NCBI GenBank assembly: GCA_021464415.1
Contig: JAKCWG010000685.1
Coordinates: forward strand, 124,001 to 188,000
Source: Lonicera japonica
Lineage: Eukaryota; Streptophyta; Magnoliopsida; Dipsacales; Caprifoliaceae
Length of the DNA stretch: 64,000 nucleotides
Direction of reading: 5' to 3'
Numbering within the stretch: position 1 is the stretch's first letter; every line of letters starts with the position of its first letter. A program made the position numbers and the translations under genes. The notes beneath the pieces are model-generated. The model was given only the letters and a program-made list of their open reading frames with translations, did not search any database and was not told the origin of the DNA. Shown piece after piece: positions 46,500-58,599 of this stretch.

Positions 46500-46797
46500 T
46501 ATTATCTAAGGAAGACGACTGATACCTTCCTCAAAAATAAATTCAATCAAATAATATTTGAGAAATAATGAGGAAATTTCATAACTTTTTCTCCACCTTC
46601 TCTCTCTCTCTCTTGACTAATTATATGTGGAAGACTCACTGACTTTCATTATCCCAATCTCATTCAAAATCCTTCCTCAAATTTTGTTACATCCTCTGCA
46701 ATTCACATAATTGCCTTAACTTATGCTTAGGTGTTTAAAAATTCACTATGGAAAATTTTCTTTTTTTTATTATAACAGCCACGGTACAAGCTAACGA
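46500..46797 (+). pseudogene. TNL promoter and first codons of a relic TNL, cut by S6
   Basis: The promoter blocks of 18480-18723 recur (ctaaggaagac, gataccttcc, aaataatatttgagaaat). They are followed at 46775-46797 by acagccacggtacaagctaacga, which matches the first TIR codons of TNL-1 except that ATG is ACA. S6 starts at 46798 and the exon resumes at 49242. Confidence 0.72.
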
Positions 46798-47409
46798 TGT
46801 AACATCCCCGCCTTAATGTACAGGATAACGCCTGTAATTAAGGCCTAGAGCATTACTAACCTACCTTAGTAAGACTAAGATAGGTATATAGAAAGAAATA
46901 AGTCAACAACAACAGATATAGCAAGTATCACACTGCATAGGGTATCAAACATATTATACATTCCAGCATGTATCAAGTACACATAATCCAAACCATATGA
47001 ATAACCAAAGTATATAAACTCCTCGGACTAGCCGTGGCTTCCCGGAAAAAATATACATACATCACAGTAAACCAAAATATACACGTAGTATCAGAGCCTC
47101 TATATCGTCCCTGACCCGGTCGTGTCCTTGTCCTCGTGGGACTCGTGAGTACCAGAAATATTTTTAAAGAAAAATCGGGGTGAGCCATTTGCTCAGTAGG
47201 GGGGGTACCAGGCATATGCTTAAAAACAAGTTTGTAAACATATTTTTTTAGACCATGGTAATATCAATAATATCAACAGAAAATCCAAAATTCATCAAGT
47301 GATCATGCATGAACGTGCTAATGCAGGTTACCTCCCGTGTCAACCGATTGCCGTATAATAGAAAGCATGAGTGATGAATAGATTCCACTGCTGCCAAGAT
47401 ATCATAACC

Positions 47410-47479
47410 TGGGATCAATTGTCCCGATCCCACACAAGTATAGATAACAATAGCTCTGGGATCATTCACCCCGATCCCA
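47410..47479. repeat. Two hairpins TGGGATC...GATCCCA in S6
   Basis: 47410-47432 and 47457-47479 each have perfect 7-bp arms TGGGATC and GATCCCA around different 9-nt loops. The stem is kept while the loop varies, the reverse of the S1 array. Confidence 0.8.
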
Positions 47480-48689
47480 TATAAATACAGATAAGCGGAA
47501 AACCATAGTGCCTTGCCAATTTGCCTAGGTTCCCGGGCTCCACACCGGTGGCTTATAGGCGGCCAAACGTTGCTCCCCTAGGGGTTTAGGGATTTTCAAC
47601 CCAAGGGCACCGAGCCCTACTTATTTTCTCATCCCGGCAAGCACTATACATTCACACCAAGAGTCATTTTTCGAGAGACACAAGCTCTCCAAATCAATAT
47701 GATATGATATAGGCCTTTCATGAGATAACTTGCCAAGTCAGAAATCACGAATCCACGAGTCCATCCAAGAACTTGCCATAAGCGTTTTCGGGCCTTTGGT
47801 TGACACAATGATGACATGCATATATGTATACCGTGCATAACATGATAATAGTGCATATGAAGCAATATATGCCATATATACTTTAACCAATTCAACCATA
47901 TATCCTTTGGCATGGAGAATTTACCAATAAACCACTTTCATAATCAATATCATACATACAATCAAGAGATATCTCATTTGGTTCAATTAACTCTTCATAC
48001 CAAGTATGTATGGCATATATCGCCTCGAATCAAGTATTCTTAATCATCAAATATTAACATAGTAACCCCATTCATTAACCAAATGAATTTACTTAAATTA
48101 TGGAGTGGACTTCGGAATATTTAAGAAAGTATTCAAGATTCCCGCGTAGGAATCAATACCGCACACCAATCTTGTAAAATTCACCAAAAATTCATTCATT
48201 ATCCTTTTTAGGTAATTCCAAAGCCATAAGTTAGGGATTAAACTATATTTTAAAATACATACTTGATACTTCACTTTTATCATTACCAATCTGCCCAAAT
48301 TTAATCAAAACAGTGGCCAAAATTTGTTATTTAACTACCGATAACAATAATCAAGCAAGAACCCAACATATGTGTATAAACCTATTTGAAAACATATAAA
48401 CAAGTTTATTAAGTTTCAAAAACCAAGAAAATACCCCTACCTCAGTTTATGAGTGAGAAAGAAGAAGGAAATTTGATGCTTCAAGCTTCCCCAAAGAGTC
48501 CTCAAGGTAGAAGATAATGAATAGCAAGCTAAGAGGTGTTTTGGATGTTTTTCGATGCTTAATCCTTCGATCGGAAGTGAAAATATGTAAGAGTCACTCA
48601 AAAACACCTATCTCTCTCTCTAGAACTCTCTAGAGTTTTGTGGAAGTGGCTGGTTCGAAAATGAGTGAAAAACACCTTAAAACGAGCTT

Positions 48690-48710
48690 CAACCGACTTT
48701 AAGTCGGTTG
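48690..48710. repeat. 21-nt palindrome in S6
   Basis: Arms CAACCGACTT and AAGTCGGTTG around one T, a perfect 10-bp dyad. It lies about 530 bp before the S6 3' end, comparable to the palindromes of S1. Confidence 0.85.
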
Positions 48711-49241
48711 CTACAGTAACCGCGCGTGGGTTTTTGGTTCTGGAGCACTGTTTTTGTTTTGGCCATAACCTTTGACTCGGAACTCCGATTGAGGAGTTAT
48801 TTATGTCCGCGGAAAGGTATTTCAAAGTTCTAAAACTTTCTAAGAGGAAGTTTGCTCAAATTATGGACACATGTTTCCCAAAAATTCACTGAAGATAGCG
48901 CTCTGCCGAATACTATTAAACAACCAGAATTTAGCGTTGGGCCTACTTCGCGCCCTGTTTTGATCCACGAGGAGTGCGAATTAGCTTTCGGAAAAAACAC
49001 GAAAGTTGTAGAATGATGCAAATGCTAGAGACATAAGCGAGCGAAACTTCAATCGCATAAATAACAGAGGAATTACGATAGCCCAAAGTTAGCTCAAATT
49101 AACGAATCACAAAGAACCCAAAACTTCCTATTTACCAACCGAAATTCATTCGGACCACCCGAATCATAAAACGATCATTCTCATATATATAAAAGAGTTA
49201 ATATAACATAATTAACATTAATTAAAATACAACATGTTACA

Positions 49242-49312
49242 CACGAGGCCTCTTCTTTCATTTTTTATAATGTGGTTTTTAGTTTTTAGAGGTAAAGATA
49301 CCAGTAAAACTA
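49242..49312 (+). pseudogene. Continuation of the split TIR exon relic
   Basis: gaggcctcttctttcatttt..ataatgtggtttttag..tagaggtaaagatacc matches the start of TIR exon 1 (SS...YDVFLSFRGKDT). Homology ends at about 49312. The next bases, agctttgttcac..ataatggcc, resemble the TNL leader again, so the sequence is a mosaic. Confidence 0.7.
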
Positions 49313-49349
49313 GCTTTGTTCACTTATAATGGCCAACTCTTTAAATCGG

Positions 49350-49610
49350 ATTTTACAACTCAAAATTACTAGTACACTTAAAGAGCATACAAAAGCACGT
49401 AATCGATACAAGTTGTTTGCAAAAGAAAAAGTATATCAAATGGTTAAAAAACTAAAGTTATTTTCTGACTAATTGGTTATCTGACACAATTTGAGAGGAA
49501 AAAGAAGAAGTCAATGTTCCAAATTATTACCTCGTCTTAAATTAAAAAGTCATATTTTTACGGAATGTTTCATATTATTTATGTTGCCTTTTCCAAGCCC
49601 TCGTTTGGAT
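49350..49610. repeat. TNL 5' flank module N, copy 3 (shortened)
   Basis: From aactcaaaattactagtaca to atttatgttgccttttcc it follows 17750-18020 and 28140-28390. Confidence 0.65.
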
Positions 49611-51559
49611 AATGGTAATCAGGAATGATAATAGTTTTTCCATTCCGAGTAATAGATACTCATCATATACATTACCAAGAATCCTAATTTAGAATGTTTG
49701 GTTAGTTTGAGGGATATTGCTTCAGTAATTCTAATTCAATACAGATATTTTCATAATGTCAATATTTTATTTTTCAAAAGAAACAGTAAATTTTTTTTAT
49801 CATGTAAGAGTAATTTACCAAATTCCATACTAGAAAATAATAACTATTAATTTGACATGCGGTATAATCAATGGTAAAGCCAGAAATTGCTAATGACCTG
49901 GTCACAATAATGATAAAATTAGGATTACAATTATAATTAGAAAAATTAATGATCATATGCGAAATCCAAGAATATTATTTTAGCAATCCATGCAGTAATA
50001 ATGATTCTTTCCCTTTTTGTGATATCCAATGTATTATATAACATGCTCAATGCTCCTTGACGGGTATGAAGGTGCCACCCAATTTACTCATTTACTTTAC
50101 AAAATAAAAAATGTTTTATGATCTTTTATACATAGGGTTATTTACAAATATAAACCTGATGTTATATAATCGAAACCAAAGATCTCGGTCTTAATGAATA
50201 AAGTGATTATCAATTGAACTCAAATTGAGTGAAAAAAAAAATTAAGATTTTTAATTGTTGCACCATTCCCACAAAATAATATATATAAATTTTTAAAGTG
50301 ATGCAGGACTATATTCCCACGCTATGAAAACGACAATGACAAGATCCCATGCTGCTAGGATATCAACGAGTTGAAATACTGATGCGGGCTGATTACTATT
50401 AGGTTGCGTTTGACGCGTATGATAAGAGAGTGGGATATGATAATTCTATCCTATCCCATATTTAATGTTCATCACGATTGGATATCTGGGCGGATTGTTT
50501 ATCGCACTAAAGTTTAATTTTTATCCCATCGAGAGGGCGATTAATGAATCCCACGAAAGAGGTGGGATTGTTTTATCATGTTCAGATAGAATTAAATATC
50601 CGACTCTCTAATCCGGCGCGTCAAATACACCCCTAAGGTAAGCAGAGGATGGACTCAGGTTATAGTTTGATCTAGCCCCCTAATAGTTTAGCAAGTGAGT
50701 ATACTATACGTAATAGTTATCGTTTATGGGTAAGTTCATTGTACTATTACTAATTTTTTTAAATTTTTTTTCAACTTAGAAAACAAAAGAAAAACTAGTG
50801 GCATATATTATTTTTTGGTATGTATGTAGTGCGTGTCTGACTGTGTTAAGTATATTACTTCTTATTGTGCAAAATTTGACTTGTATGAAAGTTGTATAGA
50901 AGTGATACCATAAATATATTTATAAGCAGAAGCAGATTTCGACAACCTTATTAGAATTATTTCTATTAATTGACTCGAAAGAAATCCTACTACTTAAATG
51001 AACAGAGTCGCATGTTACTAAAATATTTTTAAAAATCTATATGATATCAGGCATAATATTTCGTGTGCTTCAAATATTTGTAAGTTGTTAATGATGTGAT
51101 ACAGCTTCTGAGAAAAAATTATCATATACAGAGACAACAAGTAACAAATTAACAAATGTAAAATCAAAATAAAAGAGATGTTATTGCTTGACCGCAATAT
51201 GAGAATAGCTACAGTCAAAAGAGCAAGTTTTTTCAGAATAAATAAAGCAATGCCAACATGACCGCAATATGAAATATATATATATATATATATATAATAT
51301 CCAAGGTTTGAATTGCACTATCTTGAATACAATCGCATTTATTAAAATATTTTAATAGTCTATATAATATCAAATATAATAATATTCGTATGCTTTAAAT
51401 ATTAATAAATTGTTAATAACGTGCTACAACTACCACCGAGAGAAATTTATCATATATAGAGACAAGTAACGAATAAATAACAAATGAAAAATCAAAATAA
51501 AAGAGATTTAACTGTAGACTAATAATCATATACCTGCTTTTTTCTCCTCTTTCATAATA
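49611..51559. other. Intergenic, holding one MITE and a TA microsatellite
   Basis: Apart from the MITE at 50402-50633, the (TA)n run at 51273-51297 and partial TNL-promoter-like pieces after 51060, nothing is recognised. Confidence 0.5.
50402..50633. mobile_element. MITE with 16-bp inverted termini
   Basis: Left terminus GGTTGCGTTTGACGCG and right terminus (reverse complement GGGTGTATTTGACGCG) match at 13 of 16 positions. It is flanked by TA on both sides (TTA left, TAA right). It is 232 bp with no coding. The superfamily, PIF/Harbinger-like or other, is undecided because the target repeat is short. Confidence 0.72.
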
Positions 51560-53302
51560 ATTAAAAAGTAAAGATGCTAGCATGGAATAAAGTCCATAAC
51601 TTAATTTTTCTCCACCGCGTACCTAGCTTGCTGTCTCTCATCTTTATTTATTTATTTATTTTTATTTTTTATTTTTTTGTCTAATTATTATGAAAGACTC
51701 ATTGACTTTGATTATTTCAATCTCATTCACATCTTCTGCTACATGTATAATATTGTAATACATACATTGCGTGTAATTAAATTATATTAAATTGTTAATG
51801 ACGTGCTGAACGGAGAAATTTATCATAATAACAATTAACAAATAATTAACAAAGGAAAAATCAAATTAAAAGAGATGTAACAGTAGTACTAATATTCATA
51901 TACCTGCTTTTTTTTCTCTCCTTCATATTTGGGAAATGTTTTGTCATCTTCATATTCAAGGAAGTGCCAGCTTGACCGCAATATTTGAGAAATGTTTTCT
52001 TAATGATGCATTTAATTAGTTGATATCCATGCTCCTTGTGTGTGTGTTTTTTTGGTAATATATATAAATATTTTTATTTTATTTTTTAAATATTTTGTAC
52101 TATGAATTTTATTGTTTCTTTTGTTTGATTATGTTTCATTTTTCTATTGGGGACTAACTATTTACTGTTTGGGAGGGTGTAAGCTTTTGTATTTGGGGCT
52201 TTTATTATTATTATTTTTTTCTTCGTATACATAAGCAATACATGGATAGATTTGGGGTTTGAACCATGAGGTGATGCGGTCGGATTGTACAAGGGTGCCG
52301 TGGTTCGAACTTAAAACCTCACTCTTATAATTCACGGCAAGATCGGGGCTTTTGTTCTTTGTAATGGAAAGATTAAAAATATTGTGGCTATCAATATTAT
52401 AGAGAAAAAGAAGAAGAGGAAGAAGAAGAATAAGAAAGATTATTATATACTTATGTCTAATTACATTGGGTATTAAGTTTTTTCATTAAACAAGTCACTC
52501 TTTTTTCTCCCGAATTATTAATTTTTAGAATTACAATAATGCGATTTAAATCAATTCCCTTTTCTAGCCATCCGGGCAAACTTAATTATATATAATTTTA
52601 CTATTTTCTCCTGAAACTATGATAGAATATCACCAGTCGTGAATTATATATTTAACATTATAAAGTAAAATGCAATTTTCACAGATAATAAATGATACCC
52701 AATTATATTTACAAGGAAAACAAAAATTAGTAAAATATTTATGTATAAAATAATTTGATCATTGAAGTACATAAAATCCAAAAAAACAAAATTTGTAGAA
52801 AACTAGTGAAATAATATATGAGAAATGATGAGGAAAGTTCATAACATTTTCTCCACCTTCTCACGTCTCTCTCTTTTGGGGTAATTCAATGCATTAATAA
52901 TTAAAAAGTAATGATGCTAGCATGGCATAAAGTCCATAACTTAATTTTTCTCCACCGCGTACGTAACTTGCTGTCTCTTTTTCTTTTTTGTCTAATTATT
53001 ATGAAAGACTCATTGACTTTGATTATTCCAATCTATCCTCAATCTCATTCACATCTTCTGCTACATGTATAATATTGTAATACATAATTTGCGTGTAATT
53101 AAATTATAGTAAATTGTTAATGACGTGCTGAACGGAGAAATTTATCATAATAACAATTAACAAATAATTAACAAACGAAGAATCAAATTAAAAAAGATGT
53201 AACAACACGTAGTACTAATATTCATATACCTGCTTTTTTTCTCCCCTTCATATTTGAGAAATGTTTTGTCCTCTTCATATTCAAAGAAGTGCCAGCTTGA
53301 CC
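51188..53302 (+). promoter_or_regulatory. Cluster of W-box cores upstream of TNL-2
   Basis: TTGAC[C/T] cores at 51188-51193, 51702-51707, 51972-51977, 53013-53018 and 53297-53302, each within a repeated block. W-boxes bind WRKY factors and are common before defence genes. The match is a 6-mer, so chance occurrence is likely for any single site. Their repeated context is the better argument. Confidence 0.4.
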
Positions 53303-53340
53303 GCAATATGAGAAAAGTCAGAGTCAACCTTAAAAGCACA
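51560..53340 (+). promoter_or_regulatory. Duplicated upstream region of TNL-2
   Basis: Two long related segments, about 51560-51990 and 52895-53320, share aaaaagtaatgatgctagcatgg, tttttctccaccgcgtac, aatattcatatacctgc and gaagtgccagcttgaccgc. Shorter pieces occur at 51060-51260 and 51450-51560. So TNL-2 has several stacked copies of the distal promoter block. Confidence 0.65.
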
Positions 53341-53621
53341 AGTCATTATCTAAGGAAGATGATTGGTACCTTCAATGAAATAATATTTGAGAAATGATGA
53401 GGAAAGCTTGTGACTTTTCTCCACCTTCTCGAAGTGACGAGGAAAGTTCATAACATTTTCTCCATCTTCTTGTCAATCTCTTTGATTATCCCTATCTATT
53501 CTCAATCTAGCTTATTCACAATCAGTCCTCATATTTGTCAGACCCTCTGCAATATAATTGCTTTAACTTACGCTTAAGTGTTCGAAAATTCAGTACAAAA
53601 AACTAGCTTTGTCCAAATATA
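53340..53621 (+). promoter_or_regulatory. Probable proximal promoter and leader of TNL-2
   Basis: The same ordered blocks as upstream of TNL-1: ctaaggaagat, ataccttc, gaaataatatttgagaaatga, ttgattatccctatctattc, cagtcctcatatttg and aaactagctttgtccaaatata, ending at ATG 53622. Confidence 0.55.
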
Positions 53622-54142
53622 ATGGCTACTATAATACCCCACAGAGCCTCTTCTTCCACTTCTTATGATGTGTTTTTGAGCTTTAGAGGCAAAGACACCC
53701 GAAAAACTTTTACGGATCACCTCTATACAGCTTTAGTCCAACAAGGATTTCGCACGTTTAGAGACGACGATGAGGTTGAGAGCGGCGAAAATCTCAAGTC
53801 AGAATTGGAAAAGGCAATCCGTCAGTCAAAAATTTCTATCCTTGTCATATCCAAGGATTACGCGTCTTCCACATGGTGCCTTGATGAACTTGTGATGATC
53901 CTCGAAAAAAGGAGGAACTCTCAGCATGTAGTTTTACCTGTCTTCTACGATGTGAATCCATCCCATGTTCGAAAGCAAACGGGGAGGATAGCAAAAGCAT
54001 TTGCTAGGTACGAAAACCAATTCGAGGAAAAACTGGATTCCGAAGGGAAAATAAAATTTATGGAAAAGATAAAAGGGTGGAGATCAGCACTTACAGAAGT
54101 TGCTAATTTGATTGGTTTGGACTTGCGAAACCATGTTGATGG
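53622..54142 (+). CDS. TNL-2 exon 1, intact TIR domain
   Basis: It encodes 173 residues and two bases of the next codon. Motifs: SYDVFLSFRGKDTRKTFTDH at the start, QQGFRTFRDDDEVESGENLK, AIRQSKISILVISKDYASST, WCLDELVMILEKRR with the catalytic-type glutamate, and LPVFYDVNPSHVRKQTG. This is a complete TIR of usual length. The ATG at 53622 lies at the start of conserved coding and is aligned with those of the other copies. Donor GG/GTACAT. Confidence 0.93.
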
Positions 54143-54661
54143 GTACATAAGTTCCTCATTGTTCTTATAATATATCCTTGCAATATTTGCTAATGTCCTG
54201 TTTTTTCTTATTTTTCCGAAAAATAGGCAAAATTTTTATTTACTCGCTAGTCGCTACATTATTTTTCTAAATTAAGATAAAGTATCTCATATTTTACTAA
54301 CTAAATTTCAAAATTTCTAATCTATCTCTTTTCCTTTTGTTTTTAATGAAGCCTCTGAAGAAGCCATTTAACCGTAAGACTTTCAATTACTATCGATAAC
54401 CAAACCATTTAATTAGTTTATAGAGGTTAATTGTTCATCCAGTTTGGTGTTTTTCAGGTTAATTAAGTAATCTAGTATGAAACTTATAACCGAATACCCC
54501 TGTATTATCACTACCGTACTTGTTGGTGAGCATATATGATATTACTACAGTTTATGTTTCGGGGAAAGATGGTTCCTAACTTGAGGTTAGAGGTCTAGTT
54601 ATCTACAATCACTAGTTCGATTATAGTCCTCGAGTTTCCATTTTTTTCCCCATTTTTATTA

Positions 54662-54991
54662 GGGACTGTTTATTCTACCTCTTAACTCTGAAGGGCTGGA
54701 CCATTTATAATTAAAAGGTTTTGATTTTGTCTGATTGGTTTAAAATTTTAATTTTGAACTCTTATTTTGCCTCTTAAAAAATAAGAGGCTAAAGTCTTAA
54801 TTTTCAAAGAGGTAAAATAGCTCTTTTGCCATTATCCTGTAAAATGTGATATGTTTAAACAAATAACAAATTCAGTTATGACATTCAAAAACAAAACAAA
54901 CATATTTTTTCGATTCAGTTTACGGACCTTAGAACCATTGTTCAGTCTCAGACTCATCATTCATATTCAAACAACAAAATAAACGGACCCT
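54662..54991. mobile_element. MITE-like element in TNL-2 intron 1
   Basis: GGGACTGTTTATTCTACC on the left and the reverse complement GGGTCCGTTTATTTTG on the right. It corresponds to 21025-21422 in TNL-1, so it was present before the genes duplicated. Confidence 0.55.
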
Positions 54992-55336
54992 GAGTTCTTA
55001 TTATGTTTTTCTAATAGTACGTAGGAACCCAAAGGAGATTTTGTGAACCATGGGGGAAATTTCTTATATTTGAGGTTCCTTAGAATTGCGTTCCTTTATG
55101 GTTTAATCCTTCATGTTTGACTTTTACAAATTAAAAGATAATACTATATGTCAATCGAATCAATAGACAAAAATATGACGAAAAAAGCTGACCCTTAATT
55201 CAGGATAACACCGTTATATTATTATTGCTGTTGTTATTTTGTGTTTGTTATTTTTATAAGATTTTATGTTTTCTTATAATGTCTCAATGTATCTAATTAT
55301 CCACTTTTTTCTTATCTAATTGAATCAAATTTGTAG

Positions 55337-56426
55337 GCATGAATCCAAGTTTATCCAAAAAAAAATAAAAACAATTGGAGATAAATTGAGGCGCACAACC
55401 TTGGATGTTGCTCTATACGAAATTGGAATAGATTCTCGAGCCAAATATATAAATATGTGGCTACAAGACGAGTCAAATGTTATTAGCATATGTGCTATTT
55501 GTGGGATGGGCGGAATTGGAAAGTCAACCATTGCAAAATTTGTTTATAATCAAAACTCTAATAGTTTTGATGGTAGTAGCTTTCTCGCAAACATCACTGA
55601 AGTGTCAAAACGACCCAATGGTTTACTTTGTTTACAAAGACAACTTATATCAGATATATCTAGGAGGAAACAAGGAAAGATACATAATGTTGATGAAGGA
55701 CTCATAAAGATCCAAAATTTTGTCTGTCATAAGAAGGTGCTTCTCGTTCTTGATGATGTGGAACAAGTGGATCATATATATGCCATACTCGGAATGCAAG
55801 ATTGGTTTTTTCCAGGAAGTAAAGTCATTGTAACTACTAGGCATGAGAGGTTGTTGAAGCCTCATCAGATTTATAAAGTGAAGCCGTTGGATTAAGACGA
55901 ATCAGTTAAGCTCTTCAGTTTGCATGCCTTTGGAGAAGATTGTCCTATTAAAAGTTACAAAAATCACATAGAAAGGGCTGTGAAAATTTGTGAAGGACTT
56001 CCATTAGCTCTTAAAGTTATAGGTTCTTCTTTGTCCGGGAAAAATGAAGATGAATGGGTCAGGGAATTAGCAAAATTGGAAGCAATACCTCACAATCAAA
56101 TTCTCAAAAAACTTCAAACCAGCTATGACTCTTTACAAGATGACTATGACAAAAGATTGTTTCTTCATATTGCTTGTTTCTTTGTTGGAGTTGATAAAGA
56201 TTACACAATCACAATACTAGAGAAATGTGATCTTCACACAAAAATTAGAGTTCAAAATCTAATTGATCGATGTCTTTTAACAATTGAAAATGGTAATTTA
56301 TTGAGAATGCACAAATTAATTCAAGACATGGGACGAGAAATTGTTCGCCAAGAATCACATGAAGCTGGAGAGCGCAGTAGACTATGGCATCATGAGGATG
56401 CCTATTGGGTATTGAAAACTGAAACG
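55337..56426 (+). pseudogene. TNL-2 exon 2, NB-ARC domain with one premature stop
   Basis: Motifs: HESKFIQKKIKTIGDKLRRT, GIDSRAKY, P-loop GMGGIGKST (55503-55529), kinase-2 KKVLLVLDDVE, RNBS-B KVIVTTRHERLL, TAA at 55893-55895, then SVKLFSLHAFGED, GLPLALKVIGSSLSG, LFLHIACFFVGVDKD and MHKLIQDMGREIVRQES (MHK at 56307-56315). The rest of the exon is open and in frame to the donor ACG/GTAAAA. Both the P-loop and kinase-2 aspartates are present. Confidence 0.92.
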
Positions 56427-56509
56427 GTAAAAAATTCTCATGCGTGTATGTGTTTATTGCTATACATGTATTGTAATGACTGATCCTTTTTTTCTTGTTA
56501 TTTTAATAG

Positions 56510-56929
56510 GGTACAAATAAAGTTGAAGGCCTTACCCTTGACATGCGTATGGTGAAGGAAGCTAGCAATAATGCAAAAAAGCGCCGCTATGAGGACTCTT
56601 GTGACAAATCGATATTTTCAAAGCATATTACCTCATTGAAGCGACGTTGTCTTAGCATTATCTCTGGACAACCAGTAAGCACAACTTTAAGAAGTCCAAA
56701 TGATATATACTTAACAACCGATGCATTTAAAAGTATGACAAAGCTAAGGCTACTCAAGCTTAACTATCTAAAACTTATAGGAAGCTACGATAATTTCCCT
56801 AAAAGTTTAGCATGGTTGTCTTGGCATGGATTTCCTTTAAAATCTATCCCGGTTGAATTTCCAATGGAGAACTTGGTTGCTCTTGACTTGCGTTATAGTA
56901 TGTTAAAACAAGTCTGGAAGGAAACCCCG
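56510..56929 (+). CDS. TNL-2 exon 3, linker and first LRR (open)
   Basis: 420 nt, phase 0 at both ends. It encodes GTNKVEGLTLDMRMVKEASN, AFKSMTKLRLLKLNYLKL and MENLVALDLRYSMLKQVWKE. Acceptor TTTTAATAG, donor CCG/GTATGA. Confidence 0.87.
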
Positions 56930-57025
56930 GTATGATATTCATTTATTTTTCTTCTTTCCTCGATTTTTGGTGATGGCATATGCATGTCTATATATAATTA
57001 ATAAAAGTCCCGTTTTTCCCTGCAG

Positions 57026-57892
57026 TTTATTGAATCATTGAAGATCTTGGATTTGAGTTATTCTGAATGGCTTGAAAGAACACCCAACTTCTTAGGACTC
57101 CCCAACCTTGAGAGATTGGTCCTTAAAGGTTGTGTAAGTTTGGTTAAGATTTGTGAATCTATCGGAGACTTAAAGATGCTTAATTTACTTAATCTAGAAG
57201 ATTGCAAAACTCTGACAAGGCTTCCGAGAAACATTGGCAAGCTTGGATCTCTGAACACTCTAGTAATCTCAGGTTGCAATATCGGTGAGTTGCCAAGTGA
57301 AATGAGAAACATGAAGTCATTGGAAGTGCTTAATGCTGATGGGATTGCCATAAACCCATTACAAAGTAGCAGTGGGGAGGTCAAATGGTGGCAACCGATT
57401 GTTTGGTCAATGGTGTCAACACCGAGGAAAGGACCAGAGACTTCATGGGCTTCTTTACCATTCTCTTTGAAAGAATTAAGTTTGCGTGGGTGCAATTTAT
57501 TTGATGATTCATTCCCCGAGAATTTTAGTAACCTACAGTCATTGGGCATATTGAACTTAGGAGAAAATCCATTTCATAGACTACCAAATAGCTTCAGGGA
57601 TCTTAAAAACTTATGGCACCTCAATATAAATGAATGTCATAGGCTCCAAACACTTGATTTTAGTTGTCTCCAAAAAGACATAGTTACTGTGAAAGCGAAA
57701 TGTTGTAGGTCACTAGAAAAAATTACGTCTTTATATAGCATTCCTGATCTAAACGTAGCTGGTTGCGATAAACTGGTTTATATAGAAGACTATCTTAAGA
57801 ACGATCTCTCGGGGAAATTTGACAACACAGAAATTCGCAACTATTTACGACTAAATAAATTTATGGAAATGCAGGAGCAGGTTTGGACCTCG
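57026..57892 (+). CDS. TNL-2 exon 4, leucine-rich repeats (open)
   Basis: 867 nt with LRRs such as LKILDLSYSEWLERTPNFLG, LPNLERLVLKGC, LNLLNLEDCKTLTRLPRNIG, LKELSLRGCNLFDDSFPENF and LGILNLGENPFHRLPNSF. Compared with TNL-1, substitutions are spread through the LRRs. Acceptor CCCTGCAG, donor TCG/GTATGT. Confidence 0.88.
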
Positions 57893-58599
57893 GTATGTCT
57901 CTCTCTTTCTCTGTGTGTGCGTGCATATATATAGTGATGACCAATAAATATATAAATTAAATTAAAAATAACTATATTCAAATGGTGCTAAAACTCTTCA
58001 AGTCTCGCCAAAGTAAATTATGCATGGTGTGATCTTGTATACTTGTTGCTTTACTTATAACACATTTTTTTAGTATGGTGAACATTGTTTTGACAATATA
58101 ACTACCTTCCTTTGTTAATTTTTGTTACATCCATAGGACAAATTATGGCATAGGAACTTGAAATTCTATGCAAAAATTATTTGTTCTTCAAAAGAATATG
58201 AAAACTTATATATATAGATCATTTTATTTAAATACCGCACAATTTAGATATGGTTAATCGCATATTTATAATTTTTATTTTTTTTAGATTAATCTTTTTT
58301 GTATTTGTAGTTCATTAATGTCTATTATCTTTAAGCTTACATTAAATATTAGAGGATTACATAATTTATAAAGTAAAAGAACACTTTACATGAATAATAG
58401 TATTTTCAGGCTTTCTTAACAAACATTATGTTGGCGACTTAGTATTCTATTTATAAAAGCGTATTTTGATTTGGATGTGGAATAATGATCAATTTTTAAT
58501 TGAACTTTTTATTTTTTTCAATTTGATCGATTTGTTGCATATAAAATTTAGTCGAAACGTGAAAAAGGACAGGTTGAAAAAAGCCAAAATTGTGGCTGG

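Larger units (their letters stand above)
46798..49241. mobile_element. Solo LTR or LTR-like element S6, 2444 bp, inserted in a TIR exon
   Basis: Starts TGTAACATCCCC and ends AACATGTTACA, so the outer eight bases are inverted copies. Imperfect target duplication AACGA/CACGA at 46793-46797 and 49242-49246. It shares with S1 the block acacgaaagttgtaga (48998) and the following cattcgga..cccgaatca stretch, so both belong to one broad family. No coding domain. It carries two GGGATC hairpins and a 21-nt palindrome. Confidence 0.75.
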
